Source: Deefgea salmonis | Lineage (GTDB): Bacteria; Pseudomonadota; Gammaproteobacteria; Burkholderiales; Chitinibacteraceae | Assembly: GCF_020531905.1 (NCBI RefSeq) | Contig: NZ_JAJAWG010000004.1 | Location: forward strand, 1 to 64,000 | Length of the DNA: 64,000 nucleotides | Reading direction: 5' to 3' | Shown here: one piece after another, positions 8,539 through 18,042 of the stretch | How positions within the stretch are numbered: position 1 is the stretch's first letter | Layout of the letters: each line of letters begins with the position of its first letter | Program-made: the position numbers and the translations under genes | Notes under the pieces: generated by a model | What the model saw: the letters and a program-made list of their open reading frames with translations, nothing else | The model's database searches: none | What the model was told of the DNA's origin: nothing

Positions 8539-9459
8539 ATGCTACGTCTTTCGATCGAAGCCTTAGAAATCCTCGATGCCATTGCGCGGCGAGGCAGTTT
8601 TGCGGCGGCCGCCGCTGAAGTGCATCGCGTGCCCTCGGCAGTGACCTATATGGTGCGAAAATTAGAAGATGATTTGGGCGTTGAGATTTTCGATCGCAGC
8701 GGTCATCGCGCGCAATTAACGCCAGCAGGGCTTGAGCTACTCACTGAAGGGCGGCACTTATTATTGGCCGCCGGTGAGCTTGAATGCCGAATTAAGCGCG
8801 TGGCGACCGGGTGGGAAACCGAGCTGGTGATTGCGGTGGATACTGTGCTGCCGTTTGATTTAATTTGGCCGATGATTGCCCAATTTGATACGTTGCAATC
8901 AGGAACTCGCTTGCGTTTTATTGAAGAATCGTTAGGTGGTTCGTGGGAAGCATTGCAAGAGCGCCGCGCTGATTTAGTCATTGGTGCCATTAGCCATTTG
9001 GGTAATCATTCGGCAACGCAATCAAGTCATGTGTTGGGTGAACTCAATAGCGTGTTTGCCGTTGCGCCGAGTCATCCTTTAGCTGGCGTGAGTGAGCCAC
9101 TGGCCGCGAGCATGATTCAGCAATATCGGGCGATTGTGGTCCCCGATTCTTCGCATCATTTATTGCCGTATACGATCGGTTTATTGTCAGGACAGCAAAC
9201 TTTACGCGTGCCCAGTATGCAGCATAAAGTGAGCGCGCACATTGCCGGGCTGGGGTGTGGTTATTTGCCGGTGGCACTGGCCGCCGCACCGCTCGCCGAT
9301 GGCCGCTTGGTTGCCAAAGCGGTGGCCGAGGTGAGCCCGCCGATTCGAATGTGTTTTGCTTGGCAAAATAATAATGTCGGACATGCGCTGAAATGGTGGC
9401 TTGATTTCTTGATGCAAGACACCAGCATTAAACAATGGCTAGCACGCGGTTTGAATTAA
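8539..9459 (+). CDS. LysR-family transcriptional regulator
   Basis: 306 residues. Residues 4-62 form the winged helix-turn-helix (LEILDAIARRGSFAAAAAEV, then SAVTYMVRKLEDDLG and FDRSGHRAQLTPAG). The rest is the periplasmic-binding-like effector domain (about 90-290). It is probably an autoregulator and controller of the divergent pirin gene. The inducer is unknown. It ends 23 bases before the convergent diguanylate cyclase gene and no clear terminator is seen in that short gap. Confidence 0.92.
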   Translation: MLRLSIEALEILDAIARRGSFAAAAAEVHRVPSAVTYMVRKLEDDLGVEIFDRSGHRAQLTPAGLELLTEGRHLLLAAGELECRIKRVATGWETELVIAVDTVLPFDLIWPMIAQFDTLQSGTRLRFIEESLGGSWEALQERRADLVIGAISHLGNHSATQSSHVLGELNSVFAVAPSHPLAGVSEPLAASMIQQYRAIVVPDSSHHLLPYTIGLLSGQQTLRVPSMQHKVSAHIAGLGCGYLPVALAAAPLADGRLVAKAVAEVSPPIRMCFAWQNNNVGHALKWWLDFLMQDTSIKQWLARGLN

Positions 9460-9482
9460 TACTGTTCATGCACCCTTGGTGA

Positions 9483-11078
9483 TTAAAGCTCAACCCGATT
9501 ACGGCCTAAACTTTTAGCACAATACAGCGCTTGGTCGGCACGCTCAATTAAGCTACTCAGGCTGTCACCTTGATGCGCTTGCGCTACGCCAATGCTGATG
9601 GTCACGGCGCGATGACCTAAACTGGCTGGCCATCGATGTTTTTCTACTTGGTGGCGAATACGTTCAGCAACTTTGGCCGCCGAAAATAAATTTAAGCCGC
9701 GCAACGACAATAAAAATTCCTCACCGCCATAGCGCACCGGGGTGTCGACATCACGGCAAGCTCGTTGCAAAATAAAACCCAATTCCCGTAAGACTTCATC
9801 ACCGATTAAATGCGAAAAGTCGTCGTTGATTTTTTTAAAGTGGTCTAAGTCCAATAATAAAATCGACAATGGTTCTTGCTCGCTAATGCTGCGTAATTGC
9901 TGTGGCAAATGGGTGTCGAGCCAACGACGATTGGCGAGTTTGGTGAGTGGGTCTTGCTCGACTTCGGTGCGTAATTGATCGAGCTTTTGGCTTTGCTGGG
10001 CTTGGACTTCGATGAGTTGGCGGTTTTCTTGGCGGCTAATTTCCAGACTAAAGCGGGTTTCTAGTAAGGCCAATTGCTTGAGAATGCGCGGTTCTAATTC
10101 TAAAATCGGCGCGCGTTTGGCGAGACCATGTTCTAAATCGTGTGCTGCTTGCAAAGCCAATAAGGCCTGTTTGGCTTGTCCCATTTGTTCATAGAGTGTT
10201 GAAAGTGCCAATAAACAATCCCGCAGTAATTGCATAAATTCACTGTCTTTGGCGATGGCCTGCGCTTCAAGTAGAGATTGTTCCGCGTCGGCATAACGCT
10301 GTTGTTGGGTGTAGACCAAACCCAGTTGATGTCCGCATTTGATTTGGGCCCAGAAGTGGTGTGTTTTTTCGGCGTAGGCTAACGCTTGATTTAGGTAGCG
10401 AATGGCCTCGTCGTTTTGATTGAGTTGCAATAATGCTTGTGCGCGCCAAAGATAGGATTCAGCGAGTTCATGATGAAATTGATGTTGCTGGATAATCGGG
10501 TCGGCTTCATCAAGCAATCTGAGGGTATCTGCAGGGCGCTTAAGCCACATGGCATCTGCAGCTAGATACAGTCGAATTGTGCAGTAAATATAAGGGGTGG
10601 CAATATTGCGACAATATTGCAGGGCTTGCAGATGCAGCTTGTAGGCGCGCTCATGCTCATCGGCGGCATTAAAAATACCGCCAATAGAAATAAAGGCGGA
10701 GATTGCGGTGGTGGTGTCGCCAAGCTCCAACCCGAGTTCAATGCAACTGAGCCACAATTGAATCGATTGCCGATAGTTGCCCATCGTGTACATTTGATCA
10801 GCAAGCTGATTCATAATTTGTAAGCGCTCTAAAGCCAAGTCGGCGCCTTGTGATAAACCCAAGGCTTCATTGAGCGTATTGCTTAAGGCATGGCTTTGGC
10901 CTAATTCAGTTTCTGCTTGAGCTTTGAGTAGTAACAGGGCAATTTTTTGCTTAGGATTGACGCGAGGATTGGCGCTATTCATTTCATGAATCAAGGCCAA
11001 AGCCGGTAGTGGCGCATGTTGCTCTAAATTGTGGCTGATTTGTTGCAGCTGGCGGCTAAATAAGGTGGCGTGGTTCAT
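9483..11078 (-). CDS. TPR-containing diguanylate cyclase
   Basis: 531 residues, cytoplasmic (no membrane helix or signal). Residues about 20-350 are tetratricopeptide-type helical repeats, 355-385 a coiled-coil linker and 390-531 a GGDEF domain. The domain has DPLTKLANRRWL, LLDLDHFKKINDDFSHLIGDE and an intact GGEEF catalytic motif at 451-455. RDVD five residues before it is a canonical inhibitory I-site, so synthesis of cyclic di-GMP with product feedback is expected. ATG at 11078 overlaps the stop of the upstream paralogue by four bases (ATGA); an upstream in-frame reading lies inside that gene and is rejected. Signal input is probably protein-protein contact through the repeats. Confidence 0.92.
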   Translation of the reverse strand: MNHATLFSRQLQQISHNLEQHAPLPALALIHEMNSANPRVNPKQKIALLLLKAQAETELGQSHALSNTLNEALGLSQGADLALERLQIMNQLADQMYTMGNYRQSIQLWLSCIELGLELGDTTTAISAFISIGGIFNAADEHERAYKLHLQALQYCRNIATPYIYCTIRLYLAADAMWLKRPADTLRLLDEADPIIQQHQFHHELAESYLWRAQALLQLNQNDEAIRYLNQALAYAEKTHHFWAQIKCGHQLGLVYTQQQRYADAEQSLLEAQAIAKDSEFMQLLRDCLLALSTLYEQMGQAKQALLALQAAHDLEHGLAKRAPILELEPRILKQLALLETRFSLEISRQENRQLIEVQAQQSQKLDQLRTEVEQDPLTKLANRRWLDTHLPQQLRSISEQEPLSILLLDLDHFKKINDDFSHLIGDEVLRELGFILQRACRDVDTPVRYGGEEFLLSLRGLNLFSAAKVAERIRHQVEKHRWPASLGHRAVTISIGVAQAHQGDSLSSLIERADQALYCAKSLGRNRVEL

Positions 11079-12547
11079 AGGGCAGCATCCGAAAAAAGCT
11101 TGGCCTCGATTTGAGTCAGGATATCCTTGAGCGTATGAGGCGCTTGAGCGCGCATCGCCGCTGTGCGTGCCGGGGTTGTTTCCCACGGTAGTAATTGCAA
11201 AATTCGATCAAGATGATGTTGTGTTTGCAATAAGTCAGCGTTGCTGATTGCTGGCGTGAGTAGGGCGTAGACCCCATCGGCGTAATGGCAAAGCACAGTG
11301 TGCTCGCTACAAAGGGCCGAGAGTAAAAAAAGCCGTTGTTGATGGTTGTGGCTATTTTGGGCCAAGCTAAAACGAACAAAAATTAAGCCGACGGCAGTTT
11401 CGTCGCTGATGAGTTGTTGTAACTGGGCCAGCCAAAAATGACGAATAACTACTTTATTGAAATCGTCATTTTTTTTGACTTCAATTGTATTTTTAAGTAA
11501 TTGCTGCTCTTTTTCTATTTTTTGTGCCAATTGCATTAATGGCAATGAATTAAAATTATGTAGGCCGTATTGTTGTTGTTGGGCGAGCGCGCCTAATTCT
11601 AATTGTCGATGTGTTTTAAAGTGATTTAAAGCATCATCCCAGTGCTCTTGTTTTTCGGCATATTGCGAACGGATTAAAGCAATTTGGCTTAAAAACGCAT
11701 ACAAATTAAAATGCTCCGCCAGTGCGCTGGCGTGATTGAGTGATGGGCTTGGATCCATATTTTGAGCCAATGCGACTTGCGCCAAACTCACTTGCGTGAG
11801 GCATTGGGCCCAAGCGAGATTGTCGTGTTCGGCAATTTGTTGCCATGCCTGAAGGCACTCAGCATGCGCTTGATCGGTCAGTTTAAGTGATAACCACACC
11901 CGAGCGCGGTAATTATAGATTTCGGCATACCATGTGGGATTGGTATATTTACTCACATGGCGATCGGCTTGTGACAGACTAATTAATGCATCTTCAAACA
12001 AGCCTTGTTTTAAATGTTCTCGACTTAAACAAATCGCCGCTTTGGCGGCCAATTGCGCATCGTTAATTTGATTGGCGCGAGTTAATGCTTCATTGAGTGC
12101 CGCTTGCGATTTTTCGTATTGCAAATCGAGCGCCCATAAATTGCCTAAGCCGATGAGTACTTCAATTTGTAATGATTCAATGCGTAAAGTGCGGAGTAAT
12201 TTAAGGCATTTGTACCATGCGCTTAAAGCATGGGTATAGCTTGATTCTGCAACGTGAATGAGGGCTGAAAGGTGATACCCTTCAGCTAATAAATCGTCGG
12301 CTTGATTTTTTTTGGCATAGTGCAAAGCTTGGCGTATGGCCTGTTTGGCCGCAGCAAAATCCATATCAGCCCAATGAAATTGAGCTTGCAATAAAATCGC
12401 TTCAGCAATGCCGTGCTGATATTCAATAGCTTGGGCGCAAGTTTGAATCAATTGCGCTTGTTGCAGCAACGCTTTGGAGGTGACTGGGGTTTGTTGTTTG
12501 AGTGCTAACAATTGCAGATCAATAGATAAAATATTCTCAGCCATCAT
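11075..12547 (-). CDS. TPR protein with degenerate GGDEF-like C-terminus
   Basis: 490 residues of the same plan as the next gene: N-terminal helical TPR-like repeats (about 10-330), a coiled coil (335-365) and a C-terminal region. In that region CHYADGVYALLTP occupies the place of the RYGGDEFALLLP strand-turn-strand of diguanylate cyclases. No catalytic GG[DE]EF, no DxLT entry motif and no I-site remain. It is therefore likely a catalytically dead relative of its operon partner, perhaps a regulatory or binding subunit. Translation is coupled (ATGA). The homology of the C-terminus is inferred from position and pattern and needs a profile search. Confidence 0.75.
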   Translation of the reverse strand: MMAENILSIDLQLLALKQQTPVTSKALLQQAQLIQTCAQAIEYQHGIAEAILLQAQFHWADMDFAAAKQAIRQALHYAKKNQADDLLAEGYHLSALIHVAESSYTHALSAWYKCLKLLRTLRIESLQIEVLIGLGNLWALDLQYEKSQAALNEALTRANQINDAQLAAKAAICLSREHLKQGLFEDALISLSQADRHVSKYTNPTWYAEIYNYRARVWLSLKLTDQAHAECLQAWQQIAEHDNLAWAQCLTQVSLAQVALAQNMDPSPSLNHASALAEHFNLYAFLSQIALIRSQYAEKQEHWDDALNHFKTHRQLELGALAQQQQYGLHNFNSLPLMQLAQKIEKEQQLLKNTIEVKKNDDFNKVVIRHFWLAQLQQLISDETAVGLIFVRFSLAQNSHNHQQRLFLLSALCSEHTVLCHYADGVYALLTPAISNADLLQTQHHLDRILQLLPWETTPARTAAMRAQAPHTLKDILTQIEAKLFSDAAL

Positions 12548-12753
12548 GACGATTTATTTCTTTAAAAATCGAAATTAAATCCGATTTAATATATTGATGA
12601 AGTGATGGCTTGTAGTGTAACTGATTTGCACTACATTCTTGTATTTATAAATAATTTAATCGCAAATTCAGCGCATTTAAATACAGATGATTGATAAGAC
12701 GGTTTTATCGTTTTACTGCTTTTGCGGCGTGATTGACGTATTGATTTTGCGCC

Positions 12754-12797
12754 TGAAGTGCATAAGCCAAGCTCGATCGCTTAGCTTATGCACTTCA
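12754..12797. repeat. 14-bp perfect inverted repeat (extended hairpin)
   Basis: TGAAGTGCATAAGC (12754-12767) pairs exactly with 12784-12797, and an inner AAGC/GCTT pair lengthens the stem. It lies in the gap between the divergently placed end of yceI and start of the TPR operon, about 45 bases beyond the yceI stop. It may be part of a transcription stop or an RNA-stabilising hairpin. Confidence 0.6.
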
Positions 12798-12813
12798 AGC
12801 GTTCATTGGGGAG

Positions 12814-12837
12814 AAAACCGCCATTGCTGGCGGTTTG
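12814..12837 (-). terminator. Terminator after the cybB-yceI-yceI operon
   Basis: AAACCGCC/GGCGGTTT, an 8-bp stem with a six-base loop, directly follows the yceI stop at 12842 on the minus strand and ends in a short T-run. Confidence 0.75.
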
Positions 12838-12841
12838 ATGC

Positions 12842-13405
12842 TTATTGGCTTGCTTCTACTTGAATGCGTAAAGTCACTTCGTCGCTGACTGCAGGGACAT
12901 AGGCGCTCATGCCAAATTCACTGCGTTTAATGGTTGCGATTGCATCCGCGCCGCAGGTTGGTTTTTTGCTCATCGGGTGTGGGCTGCATTTGAAGTCAGT
13001 CACTTTTAATGTAACGGGTTTGCTCACGCCTAATAAAGTCAATTGACCGACCACACTGACTAACTGATCACCAGCAAATTTAAAATCGTTGCTTTTAAAC
13101 GTCATGGTTGGAAATTTTGCGGTATTAAAGAAATCTTCGCCTTTTAAATGCGCATCACGTTTTTCCCAGCCTGAGCGTAGGCTAGAGGTGTCGATGGTGA
13201 TCTCGGTGGAACCTTTTTTGGCCGCCAGATCCAGCGTGATGCTGCCACTGGTTTTATCAAATGAGCCGCGTTGTGTTGAATAACCCAGATGTTTCACTTC
13301 AAAAGTGGGGAGGGTGTGCGATGGATCAATGGTATAGACCTCGGGTGCGGCAAAGGCAGTTGCAGCCAGAGAGACAAAAAGAGCCGAGCGAATGAATTGA
13401 TGCAT
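12842..13405 (-). CDS. YceI-family periplasmic lipid-binding-type protein
   Basis: 187 residues from ATG 13405 (GGAG nine bases upstream). Signal peptide residues 1-19 (cut after AFAA or near it). The mature chain begins EVYTIDPSHTLPTFEVKHLGYSTQRGSF, diagnostic of the YceI lipocalin-like barrel that binds a long isoprenoid such as a quinone chain. DIDTSSL-type and GQLTLLGVSKPVTL strands follow. Two cysteines (CSPH and CGAD) near 145-156 may form a disulfide. It is the last gene of an operon with a second YceI protein and cytochrome b561, the usual association for this family. Its function is unproven. Confidence 0.9.
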   Translation of the reverse strand: MHQFIRSALFVSLAATAFAAPEVYTIDPSHTLPTFEVKHLGYSTQRGSFDKTSGSITLDLAAKKGSTEITIDTSSLRSGWEKRDAHLKGEDFFNTAKFPTMTFKSNDFKFAGDQLVSVVGQLTLLGVSKPVTLKVTDFKCSPHPMSKKPTCGADAIATIKRSEFGMSAYVPAVSDEVTLRIQVEASQ

Positions 13406-13511
13406 GGTTAAAACTCCAGTGGGTAAGTCGATAGAGAGGTACAAAATTGTATGCTCGCTAAGATCTGCGATGAAGTCGCTGCGAGCATACTGTTTCTAAC
13501 GGCGCTATGGA

Positions 13512-14066
13512 TTAATCTGCTTTGCCTGTGAGCAGCAGTTTGTATTTCACAATGACTTCGTCGGCCACTGTGCCGGTGTCGGCCCAAACGCCGTCACCAA
13601 TTTTGTATTGCAGGCGCAGCACCGGAATGCTGCCTTCAAGTAATAAGTCATTGCCAACGGTTTTAGCGGTCATTTTGCCGGCGACATCGTGGCTAACCCC
13701 TTTGATCATGAGTTTGCCTTTAGTTTCAAATTGGCCGCCACCCAGTGCTTTCACACTGGTCGCAGTAAATGTCGCTTTGGGATTACTCGCAATATCAAAC
13801 CAAGCTTTTTTCTTGGCTTCGCCATTACCGTCAGGGCCACCGACATCAATACTGGCTAAATCGACGATGATTTCCGCTTTGGCGGTTTCTGGTTTGGCAG
13901 GATTAAAATTAATTTTGGCGGTGAAGTTTTTAAAATTACCGTCAACTGGGGTGTTCATTTGCTTAAAAGTAAAGTTCAGCTGACTTTTAGCCGTATTTAA
14001 ACTTTGTGCAGCGATGGCATGGCTGCCAATCAGTAATAAGCTTGCGGCAATCAAGGAACGGAACAT
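13512..14066 (-). CDS. YceI-family periplasmic protein (second paralogue)
   Basis: 184 residues with a clear signal peptide (MFRSLIAASLLLIGSHAIAA, cut after about 20). The mature part has the YceI pattern SQLNFTFKQMNTPVDGNFKNF, followed by PETAKAEIIVDLASID and GKLMIKGVSHDV. It is clearly diverged from the neighbour at 12842 (no VKHLGYS motif, no cysteines). Located between that gene and cytochrome b561, 23 bases after the latter. A periplasmic electron-transfer or quinone-handling role with the cytochrome is inferred from gene association only. Confidence 0.9.
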   Translation of the reverse strand: MFRSLIAASLLLIGSHAIAAQSLNTAKSQLNFTFKQMNTPVDGNFKNFTAKINFNPAKPETAKAEIIVDLASIDVGGPDGNGEAKKKAWFDIASNPKATFTATSVKALGGGQFETKGKLMIKGVSHDVAGKMTAKTVGNDLLLEGSIPVLRLQYKIGDGVWADTGTVADEVIVKYKLLLTGKAD

Positions 14067-14089
14067 CGTGCTCTCCAGTGTTGAATGAT

Positions 14090-14641
14090 TTATTTGTGAT
14101 TTAAAAAAGGCAGCATTCGCGCCAAGGTACCGTCTTTATCAATGAGCTGATGTTTAATCGCCCCAGCGACGTGCAGTACGATCAGCGCTAATAATGTGTA
14201 AGCGATTAACTCATGGGCTGAGACGAGCCAATTGCCGATTTGTTCATTTTTTGCGATTAAATCGGGTAGTTTGAATACGCCAAAGTAGACAACGGAAAAA
14301 CCTTTAGCGGAGCTCATTAACCAGCCGACCACAGGCAATAAAAACATCAGAAAATACAGTAAATGGTGGACGCCTAGGGCGAGTTTGCGCTGAATTGCCG
14401 GTAACTCCGGATCGACGACAGGGGTACCCCTGAGGAGTTTGTAGCCAAAGCGCACGAAAAATAGGCCGAGTACGGTGATACCCGTCCATTTGTGCCAGTT
14501 GATCATTTTAAATTTATCTGGCGATAAGGGCATATCGTCAAAAACCCATGCCAAAATAAATCCCGCAATGATCAGTAGTGCCATCAGCCAATGTAGGCTG
14601 ATTTGCAGATGATCATAATTTTTGGGCGCTGAATGTTTCAT
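14090..14641 (-). CDS. cybB: Cytochrome b561 (diheme, inner membrane)
   Basis: 183 residues with four membrane helices. Histidines H17, H50, H143 and H157 fall at the spacing of the heme-b ligands of E. coli CybB, so two hemes are expected near either membrane face. CybB oxidises ubiquinol and passes electrons to periplasmic acceptors, including superoxide. First gene of the operon with two YceI proteins. Divergent from carbonic anhydrase; the 257-base space between the starts must hold both promoters. Confidence 0.93.
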   Translation of the reverse strand: MKHSAPKNYDHLQISLHWLMALLIIAGFILAWVFDDMPLSPDKFKMINWHKWTGITVLGLFFVRFGYKLLRGTPVVDPELPAIQRKLALGVHHLLYFLMFLLPVVGWLMSSAKGFSVVYFGVFKLPDLIAKNEQIGNWLVSAHELIAYTLLALIVLHVAGAIKHQLIDKDGTLARMLPFLNHK

Positions 14642-14898
14642 TTTGATTGTTCCTTATTCAGTATTTCTGAATTGTGTAGGCATCATAAGCGTTCACGATC
14701 TTTACGAATAGCGTAAATACTTGTGTGTTTTGTTCAAATATTTTGAACTTAAGTGGCATGCTGCATTAGGGCGCTGTAAACACGAGTTAATATACGATGA
14801 CTTTTTGTTACTTCACAATCGAATACGCTTGAATACGCACACCCTGCGGAAAACCAGTAGAATTGCGCGAAAATCAAAATAGCAATAGGGGATTTCAA

Positions 14899-15546
14899 GT
14901 GGAAGAGATTGAAAAGTTTATTGGCGGATTTCGCCGCTTCCAACATAAATATTTTGGTGAGCACCGGGATTTATTTGCCGAGTTGCAATCAGGCCAAAAT
15001 CCAAAAACATTATTGATTGGCTGTTCTGATTCACGCGTTGACCCTGCATTGTTAACCGATTGCAATCCTGGGGATTTATTTATTGTTCGCAATGTGGCCA
15101 ATTTAGTGCCGCCGTATGAAATTGATGGTGCTTTTCACGGGGTTTCATCGGCGATTGAATACGCCGTTGAGCATTTAGAAGTCAGTAAAATTATCGTGCT
15201 TGGCCATTCTGGTTGTGGTGGTATTCAAGCGTTGATGGAAGCGAGTGAGCCCAAAACCGAGGCTAATTTTATTGGTCGTTGGGTGAGGATCGCTGAGGCC
15301 GCGCGAGATCAAGTCAAACGTGAATTAGCGCATAAATCACCCGATCGACAAATTCGTGCGTGTGAGATGGCCGCCATTATTGTTTCTTTGGATAATTTGA
15401 TGAGCTTTCCGTTTATTGCTCGCCGAGTTCAAGAAGGATCGTTGAGTTTAATTGGTTGGTATTTTGATATTTTACGCGGTGCTTTATACGATTTTGATCA
15501 AGAAAAAAATTCGTTTCAAGCTTTGGTGACGTCGTTAAAGGAATAA
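14899..15546 (+). CDS. Beta-class carbonic anhydrase
   Basis: 215 residues from GTG 14899, which has AGGGG seven bases upstream; a TTG at 14863 is in frame but has no ribosome site. The zinc ligands are C42 (GCSDSRVDP), H103 and C106 (LGHSGCGG), with the D44-R46 catalytic pair also present. It hydrates CO2 to bicarbonate in the cytoplasm, feeding carboxylases such as those of fatty-acid and nucleotide synthesis. Monocistronic, followed immediately by a long hairpin. Confidence 0.94.
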   Translation: MEEIEKFIGGFRRFQHKYFGEHRDLFAELQSGQNPKTLLIGCSDSRVDPALLTDCNPGDLFIVRNVANLVPPYEIDGAFHGVSSAIEYAVEHLEVSKIIVLGHSGCGGIQALMEASEPKTEANFIGRWVRIAEAARDQVKRELAHKSPDRQIRACEMAAIIVSLDNLMSFPFIARRVQEGSLSLIGWYFDILRGALYDFDQEKNSFQALVTSLKE

Positions 15547-15610
15547 AAATGGCTTTGAGTGACTCAACGCTCTGCCTAGCGGTCAGTCGTTGAGTTGCTC
15601 AAAGCCATTT
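15547..15610. terminator. Long two-part hairpin after carbonic anhydrase
   Basis: AAATGGCTTTGAG (15547-15559) pairs exactly with 15598-15610. After a three-base internal loop on each side, CTCAACG (15563-15569) pairs with 15588-15594. It lies immediately after the carbonic anhydrase stop and before the convergent HAD gene, so it likely stops transcription from both sides. A T-rich run follows at about 15625-15632. Confidence 0.7.
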
Positions 15611-15640
15611 GAATATGTGGGGCTATTTTTTTGCGTTAAT

Positions 15641-16438
15641 TTAAAGCTTAAAAATCTGTCTTAATTGCTGCGCTACGCCATGTTCATCATTACTTCCAAT
15701 GACTGGCGCATTGGGGTGGGCCGCTTTGAGTTTGGGGCTGGCATTGCCCATTACAAAAGGATGACCAGCCACCGCAAGCAGCTGAATGTCATTTTGACCA
15801 TCACCAAAGGCGTAGCAGTGTTCGGCATCAATCGAGAGACGAGCTAAGACTGCAGTCAAAGCGTGGCCTTTGGATACGGTCGGCGCCATCACTTCTAAGC
15901 AATCATCGGCAGAAAAAGTAATATAAATTTGGTCGCCAAATCGATCGATAATTTTGCTTTCAATGGCGGTGAGCGTGGCATGATCGCCAATGTATAAAAT
16001 TTTGGCGATATCTTCGCCGTTGTGGTGTTTCAAATCGGTCACTTGGTAGCCAAATCCCGAGTCCTTGTAATACACCCCCACTAATTCAGGGCATTCCCGT
16101 TCCACTAACCAGCCGGCATCCACATAGGCATTGAGTAATGAGCCATGAGAAAACTCGGGCTGCATTAAAGCACGTGCGAGCTCTGGATCTAGGTTTTCTG
16201 CAAAAATCTCATTGTTTTCAGGGTCATGAACGCGTGCACCATTGGAGGTAATTAAGTGCGCCTTCACGCCGAGCGTTTCTCGAATACCTTGTACATCTAA
16301 AAAATGACGCCCTGTGGCAATTGCAAGGTGCACCCCTTGCTGAGCAAGTGCTTGGAATGTAGCTGCAGTGAACGCATCGACTTTGTGTTCGTGGTCAAGC
16401 AAAGTACCATCCAAGTCAGAAACAATCATTTTTTGCAT
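15641..16438 (-). CDS. Cof-type HAD-IIB phosphatase
   Basis: 265 residues. Motif I is DLDGTLLD with nucleophile D8 and acid D10. Motif II TSNGA, the C2-type cap (about 85-190) and motif IV GDGQNDIQLL place it in the Cof/YbiV/YidA subfamily of sugar-phosphate and cofactor phosphatases. It acts in the cytoplasm. The substrate cannot be predicted in this promiscuous family. Monocistronic; the gap of 149 bases to the divergent flavoprotein holds both promoters. Confidence 0.9.
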   Translation of the reverse strand: MQKMIVSDLDGTLLDHEHKVDAFTAATFQALAQQGVHLAIATGRHFLDVQGIRETLGVKAHLITSNGARVHDPENNEIFAENLDPELARALMQPEFSHGSLLNAYVDAGWLVERECPELVGVYYKDSGFGYQVTDLKHHNGEDIAKILYIGDHATLTAIESKIIDRFGDQIYITFSADDCLEVMAPTVSKGHALTAVLARLSIDAEHCYAFGDGQNDIQLLAVAGHPFVMGNASPKLKAAHPNAPVIGSNDEHGVAQQLRQIFKL

Positions 16439-16587
16439 GGGTTCAATCCTAGGGATTTATCAGTGTGCTGTAATTTTACGCCGCAAAGTGAATGAGTGCG
16501 TCAGTAATAATGCCATTGGGGTTCAGCTTTAGCGGTGAGGGGGGGATGAAAGCGGTACAATTGGGGTTAAATATAAGGACGGTTTTG

Positions 16588-17754
16588 ATGAATAAAACGG
16601 ATGTCATTGTGATCGGCGCAGGCGCTGCAGGTCTGATGTGCGCGGCCACCGCTGGCCTGCGTGGTCGTAAGGTGGTCTTGATGGATCACAGTGAAAAATT
16701 GGCCGAAAAAATTAGAATTTCTGGCGGTGGACGTTGCAACTTTACCAATCTGAATGTTCGGCCAGAGTGTTATCTCTCGAATAATCCGCATTTTGTAAAG
16801 TCGGCGCTGAAGCAATTTACGCAGTTTGATTTTATGGCTTTATTGGATAAGCACGGCTTAACTTACCATGAAAAAACCTTAGGGCAATTGTTTTGTGATC
16901 AAAACTCACAAGGCATTATTGAGATGCTCAAAGCGGAAGTGAATTTGGGCGATGTGATTTGGCGTATGGGCACCGAAGTCATTGCGGTGGCACAAGTGGA
17001 GGGGCAGTTTCAAGTCACAACAGCGACCGAAGTCTGGCTTAGCGACGCCTTAGTGATTGCGACGGGCGGCTTATCCATCCCACAAATTGGCGCGACGGCC
17101 TTTGGCTACGAAGTGGCGAAGCAATTTGGGCTCAATTTACAGCCCTTGGCCGCCGCATTGGTGCCTTTGACCTTTCAAGCCGAAGATTTATGGGCTGAAT
17201 TGGCCGGTGTTGCATTAGAAAATGTTGTGGTGAGTTGTGAAAATACATCATTTCGCGAGTCGATTTTATTGACGCATAAAGGTCTTTCTGGTCCGGCTAT
17301 CTTGCAAATATCTAGCTTTTGGCAAGCGGGAAAAACGCTCGAAATTGACTTAATTCCAGATTTGGACTTGGCTGATTTTTTAAGAACGGCCAATCGAGAT
17401 GCCTTGTTGTCGACCGTTTTAGCTGATGTATTACCAAAACGATTTGTAGGGGTATGGCTTGCTAAATATGGTGAAATAAGGCCGCTCAAGCAATACTCTA
17501 GTAAAGAGCTGCAACGATTAGAATCTGAGCTTCACCAATGGCACATTAAGCCATCGGGCAGTTTGGGATATAAAAAAGCCGAGGTGACACGCGGTGGTGT
17601 CGATACAGATCAGTTGCTATCAAAATCGATGATGGTGCGGGAAATCCCGGGTTTATATTTCATTGGCGAGGTTGTTGATGTCACTGGTTGGTTAGGTGGT
17701 TACAATTTTCAATGGGCTTGGTCATCAGGATATGTTGCAGGAATGAATATTTAG
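16588..17754 (+). CDS. BaiN/YhiN (HI0933)-type FAD-dependent oxidoreductase
   Basis: 388 residues from ATG 16588 (AAGGA upstream); the in-frame extension back to 16492 precedes the FAD motif and lacks a ribosome site. VIVIGAGAAGLMCAATAG (about 6-23) is the dinucleotide-binding fold, ISGGGRCNFTN is the family signature, and the C-terminal VTGWLGGYNFQWAWSSGYVAG closes the FAD site. Members are flavoproteins of the HI0933 family; one clostridial member acts in bile-acid dehydroxylation, but the role in proteobacteria is unknown. No operon partners. Confidence 0.9.
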   Translation: MNKTDVIVIGAGAAGLMCAATAGLRGRKVVLMDHSEKLAEKIRISGGGRCNFTNLNVRPECYLSNNPHFVKSALKQFTQFDFMALLDKHGLTYHEKTLGQLFCDQNSQGIIEMLKAEVNLGDVIWRMGTEVIAVAQVEGQFQVTTATEVWLSDALVIATGGLSIPQIGATAFGYEVAKQFGLNLQPLAAALVPLTFQAEDLWAELAGVALENVVVSCENTSFRESILLTHKGLSGPAILQISSFWQAGKTLEIDLIPDLDLADFLRTANRDALLSTVLADVLPKRFVGVWLAKYGEIRPLKQYSSKELQRLESELHQWHIKPSGSLGYKKAEVTRGGVDTDQLLSKSMMVREIPGLYFIGEVVDVTGWLGGYNFQWAWSSGYVAGMNI

Positions 17755-17825
17755 GATTAGAGTAATACTACAGCAACAAAACAGCAGTCATTAATGGTGG
17801 TCTTGTTGCTGATCTTTACTAAACC

Positions 17826-17856
17826 GTAGATAAGGGGGCAATATTTGATTGATTCC
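17826..17856 (+). repeat. 31-bp imperfect direct repeat, copy 1
   Basis: Begins GTAG and ends with a 16-bp block ATATTTGATTGATTCC shared exactly with copy 2; 26 of 31 positions match. Confidence 0.7.
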
Positions 17857-18042
17857 AGTGTCGTGTGTTTGGTGCCTAGCATTTAATGCTAATTAAGATC
17901 AATCTTTTGGTCTTTGCCCATAGTGGCTTTAATATTTAGTTTCGTATTTCAAATTTGAAAGCAATCGAACTAACCGCTTTCAACAGAAATGTAATTACAT
18001 TTCGATGTTCTTTGTATTGCACTGGTTTTTCGTAGTTGAACT

